This document shows, one piece after another, positions 5,861 through 7,057 of a stretch of DNA of 7,057 bases. How positions within the stretch are numbered: the stretch's first letter is position 1; each line of letters starts with the position of its first letter. The notes under the pieces were generated by a model. It saw only the letters and a program-made list of their open reading frames with translations, was not told the origin of the DNA and did no database searches. The stretch comes from an uncultured Chloroflexota bacterium (GTDB lineage Bacteria > Chloroflexota > Dehalococcoidia > Dehalococcoidales > RBG-16-60-22), in the NCBI GenBank assembly GCA_903915565.1, contig CAIWTG010000123.1, positions 1 through 7,057 on the forward strand, written 5' to 3'. The position numbers were made by a program, and so were the translations under genes.

Positions 5861-5877
5861 TATAATAAGGTGTAAAA

Positions 5878-6873
5878 ATGCCCAAAAAAGATTATTACGA
5901 CATATTAGGTATCTCTAAAAACGCCACGGAAAAGGATATCAAGCAGACCTACCGGCGGCTGGCGCGACGTTACCACCCGGACGTTAACCCGGGCGATAAA
6001 ACTGCGGAAGCCAAGTTTAAAGAGATGAACGCCGCTTATGAAGTGCTGTCCGATAAGGATAAACGGCAAAAGTACGATAAATATGGCGATAACTGGCAGC
6101 ATGCTGACCAGATGGAAGAAGCCGCACGGCAACAGTCACAATACCAGCGGTACACTACAGGTGATGGCGCTAACTACCAGTTCGGCGGGGATATTGGGGG
6201 GATGGACAGCCTTTTTGACGAGCTGTTCGGGGGACAGCGGGGCCGTGGGGGTTCACGGCGCAGCCGAGTCTCGCGGGGCGGCGACCTGGAAACGAACGTT
6301 GAGGTGACGCTGGAAGAAGCTTTTAGCGGCACCACCCGCATGGTAGATTTGCAGGGAGAACAACCCTGCGCCGCGTGCCAAGGAACGGGAGAGATTCAGG
6401 GTGTAACCTGCTCGGCCTGCCGGGGGGCTGGTGTGGCATCTAATGTCAGCCGGCTGGAAGTAAAAATACCGCCGGGAGTGGCTACCGGCTCCCGTGTGCG
6501 CATCTCCGGCAAAGGGCAGCCGGGTAATGGGGGCGGCGGCAACGGCGACCTTTATCTGAATGTTACCGTCAGGCCGTATGCCGTTTTTGAGCGGCAGGGC
6601 GACGACCTAAGCGCCAGCATACCGGTGCCCTTAACGATAGCCGCTTTGGGCGGCGAGGTACAAGTGCCGACACTTAAGGGTAAGGTGGCGCTGAAAATAC
6701 CGCCGGAAACCCAGAACGGCCGCATTTTCCGTCTGGCCGGACAGGGCATGCCGCACCTGGGGAGGAGCGGCAGCGGCGACCTCAAGGCCAAGGTCAACGT
6801 CGTCATCCCCACAAAACTAACGGAAAAAGAAAAGGAATTATTCAGGCAGCTCGGGCAATTGCGCCCGGCCTGA
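5878..6873 (+). CDS. dnaJ: DnaJ/CbpA-type J-domain co-chaperone with a reduced zinc centre
   Basis: A 331-residue Hsp40 that stimulates the DnaK ATPase and delivers unfolded clients in the cytoplasm. Residues 1-70 are the J domain, with H33-P34-D35 and the closing KYDKYG. A Gln- and Gly-rich linker follows, with FDELFGG at 113-119 and an Arg/Gly stretch at 121-135. The C-terminal client-binding domains span about 136-315, including VKIPPG, VRISGKGQPG and FRLAGQGMPHL. Only two CxxCxGxG motifs are present, C164-G171 and C178-G185, where classical DnaJ has four and CbpA has none. This would bind a single zinc. The length lies between CbpA (about 306) and DnaJ (about 376). It is the first gene of an operon with the hspR-like gene 18 nt downstream. 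No dnaK or grpE precedes it in this window. Confidence 0.93.
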   Translation: MPKKDYYDILGISKNATEKDIKQTYRRLARRYHPDVNPGDKTAEAKFKEMNAAYEVLSDKDKRQKYDKYGDNWQHADQMEEAARQQSQYQRYTTGDGANYQFGGDIGGMDSLFDELFGGQRGRGGSRRSRVSRGGDLETNVEVTLEEAFSGTTRMVDLQGEQPCAACQGTGEIQGVTCSACRGAGVASNVSRLEVKIPPGVATGSRVRISGKGQPGNGGGGNGDLYLNVTVRPYAVFERQGDDLSASIPVPLTIAALGGEVQVPTLKGKVALKIPPETQNGRIFRLAGQGMPHLGRSGSGDLKAKVNVVIPTKLTEKEKELFRQLGQLRPA

Positions 6874-6891
6874 TTGTGAGGTGAGGCAGCT

Positions 6892-7057
6892 GTGAGCACA
6901 GAGAGTTACGATAGAGAACCAAGGTATTTTATCAGTATCGCCGCTAAGATGCTGGACCTGAATACCTATACCCTGCGCTATTACGAACGCGTGGGCGTCA
7001 TCGAGCCGCGGCGCTCGCAGGGTAACGTACGGCTTTACTCGGACTACGACATCGCCC
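6892..7057 (+). CDS. hspR: HspR-like MerR-family heat-shock repressor, N-terminal part
   Basis: 55 residues are visible before the right edge cuts the gene. The start is GTG 6892-6894, with GAGGTGAGG (6878-6886) as Shine-Dalgarno and 18 nt after dnaJ's stop. The residues RYFISIAAKMLDL, TLRYYERVGVIEPRRS and VRLYSDYDIA form the winged helix-turn-helix of MerR-family proteins. The IAAKML...TLRYYERVG.IEPRR pattern and the place after dnaJ match HspR, which represses chaperone operons and is helped by DnaK in binding DNA. It probably controls this operon. The C-terminal part that would separate HspR from other MerR members is outside the window. Confidence 0.85.
   Translation, partial: MSTESYDREPRYFISIAAKMLDLNTYTLRYYERVGVIEPRRSQGNVRLYSDYDIA

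Noticed and set aside
5616..5877. CIRCE or exact HAIR heat-shock operator
   Set aside because: Neither TTAGCACTC-N9-GAGTGCTAA nor CTTGAGT-N7-ACTCAAG is present. Only the geometry of the 21-bp dyad matches HAIR.
6552..6899. Minus-strand open frame inside dnaJ
   Set aside because: It is fully antisense to the conserved C-terminal domain of DnaJ.
1..7057. CRISPR arrays, insertion sequences, tRNA or rRNA genes
   Set aside because: No regularly spaced short repeats, transposase, terminal inverted repeats with target duplications, or tRNA-like cloverleaf were seen. The repetition present is from paralogous coding sequence.

Overview
The window looks bacterial, probably from Chloroflexota (Dehalococcoidia-like), but this is only moderately supported. 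The evidence is a dnaJ gene followed closely by an hspR-type MerR regulator, mid-range GC, and secreted caspase-like proteins carrying InlB-type repeats. No rRNA, tRNA or marker gene fixes the taxon.

Positions 1-5615, all on the minus strand, hold a tandem array of at least four paralogous genes; the last one runs off the left edge. Each encodes a signal peptide followed by a clan CD (caspase/legumain-like) domain. The three complete copies also have an EF-hand-like acidic loop, three InlB/Listeria-Bacteroides-type beta repeats, one C-terminal membrane helix, a basic stop-transfer cluster and a proline-rich tail. In the direction of transcription the order is gene A (5615-3978), gene B (start near 3849 or 3774, ending at 2194), gene C (2005-383) and gene D (325 to beyond the edge).

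Only gene C keeps the His/Cys catalytic dyad (H119 in SGHG, C163 in ESCYAG). Genes A and B have lost both residues (K/W and Y/Y), yet all three keep the acidic loop and the rest of the architecture. This looks like an active surface protease alongside membrane-anchored pseudoproteases. Gene D is cut off just before its catalytic His. Gene B also lacks a normal start codon at the conserved position: ACG stands where its paralogs have ATG, behind a well-placed Shine-Dalgarno.

Positions 5616-5877 are a divergent regulatory region. It has a strong promoter firing left into the caspase array and a promoter firing right into dnaJ. Between them lies a perfect 21-bp dyad (7-7-7 layout, the same geometry as the HspR-bound HAIR element, but a different sequence) and an adjacent AT-rich imperfect dyad.

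Positions 5878-7057, on the plus strand, hold a DnaJ/CbpA-type J-protein with a reduced two-motif zinc centre. After 18 nt comes the start of an HspR-like MerR repressor, cut by the right edge. These two probably form an autoregulated heat-shock operon; no dnaK or grpE is visible upstream.
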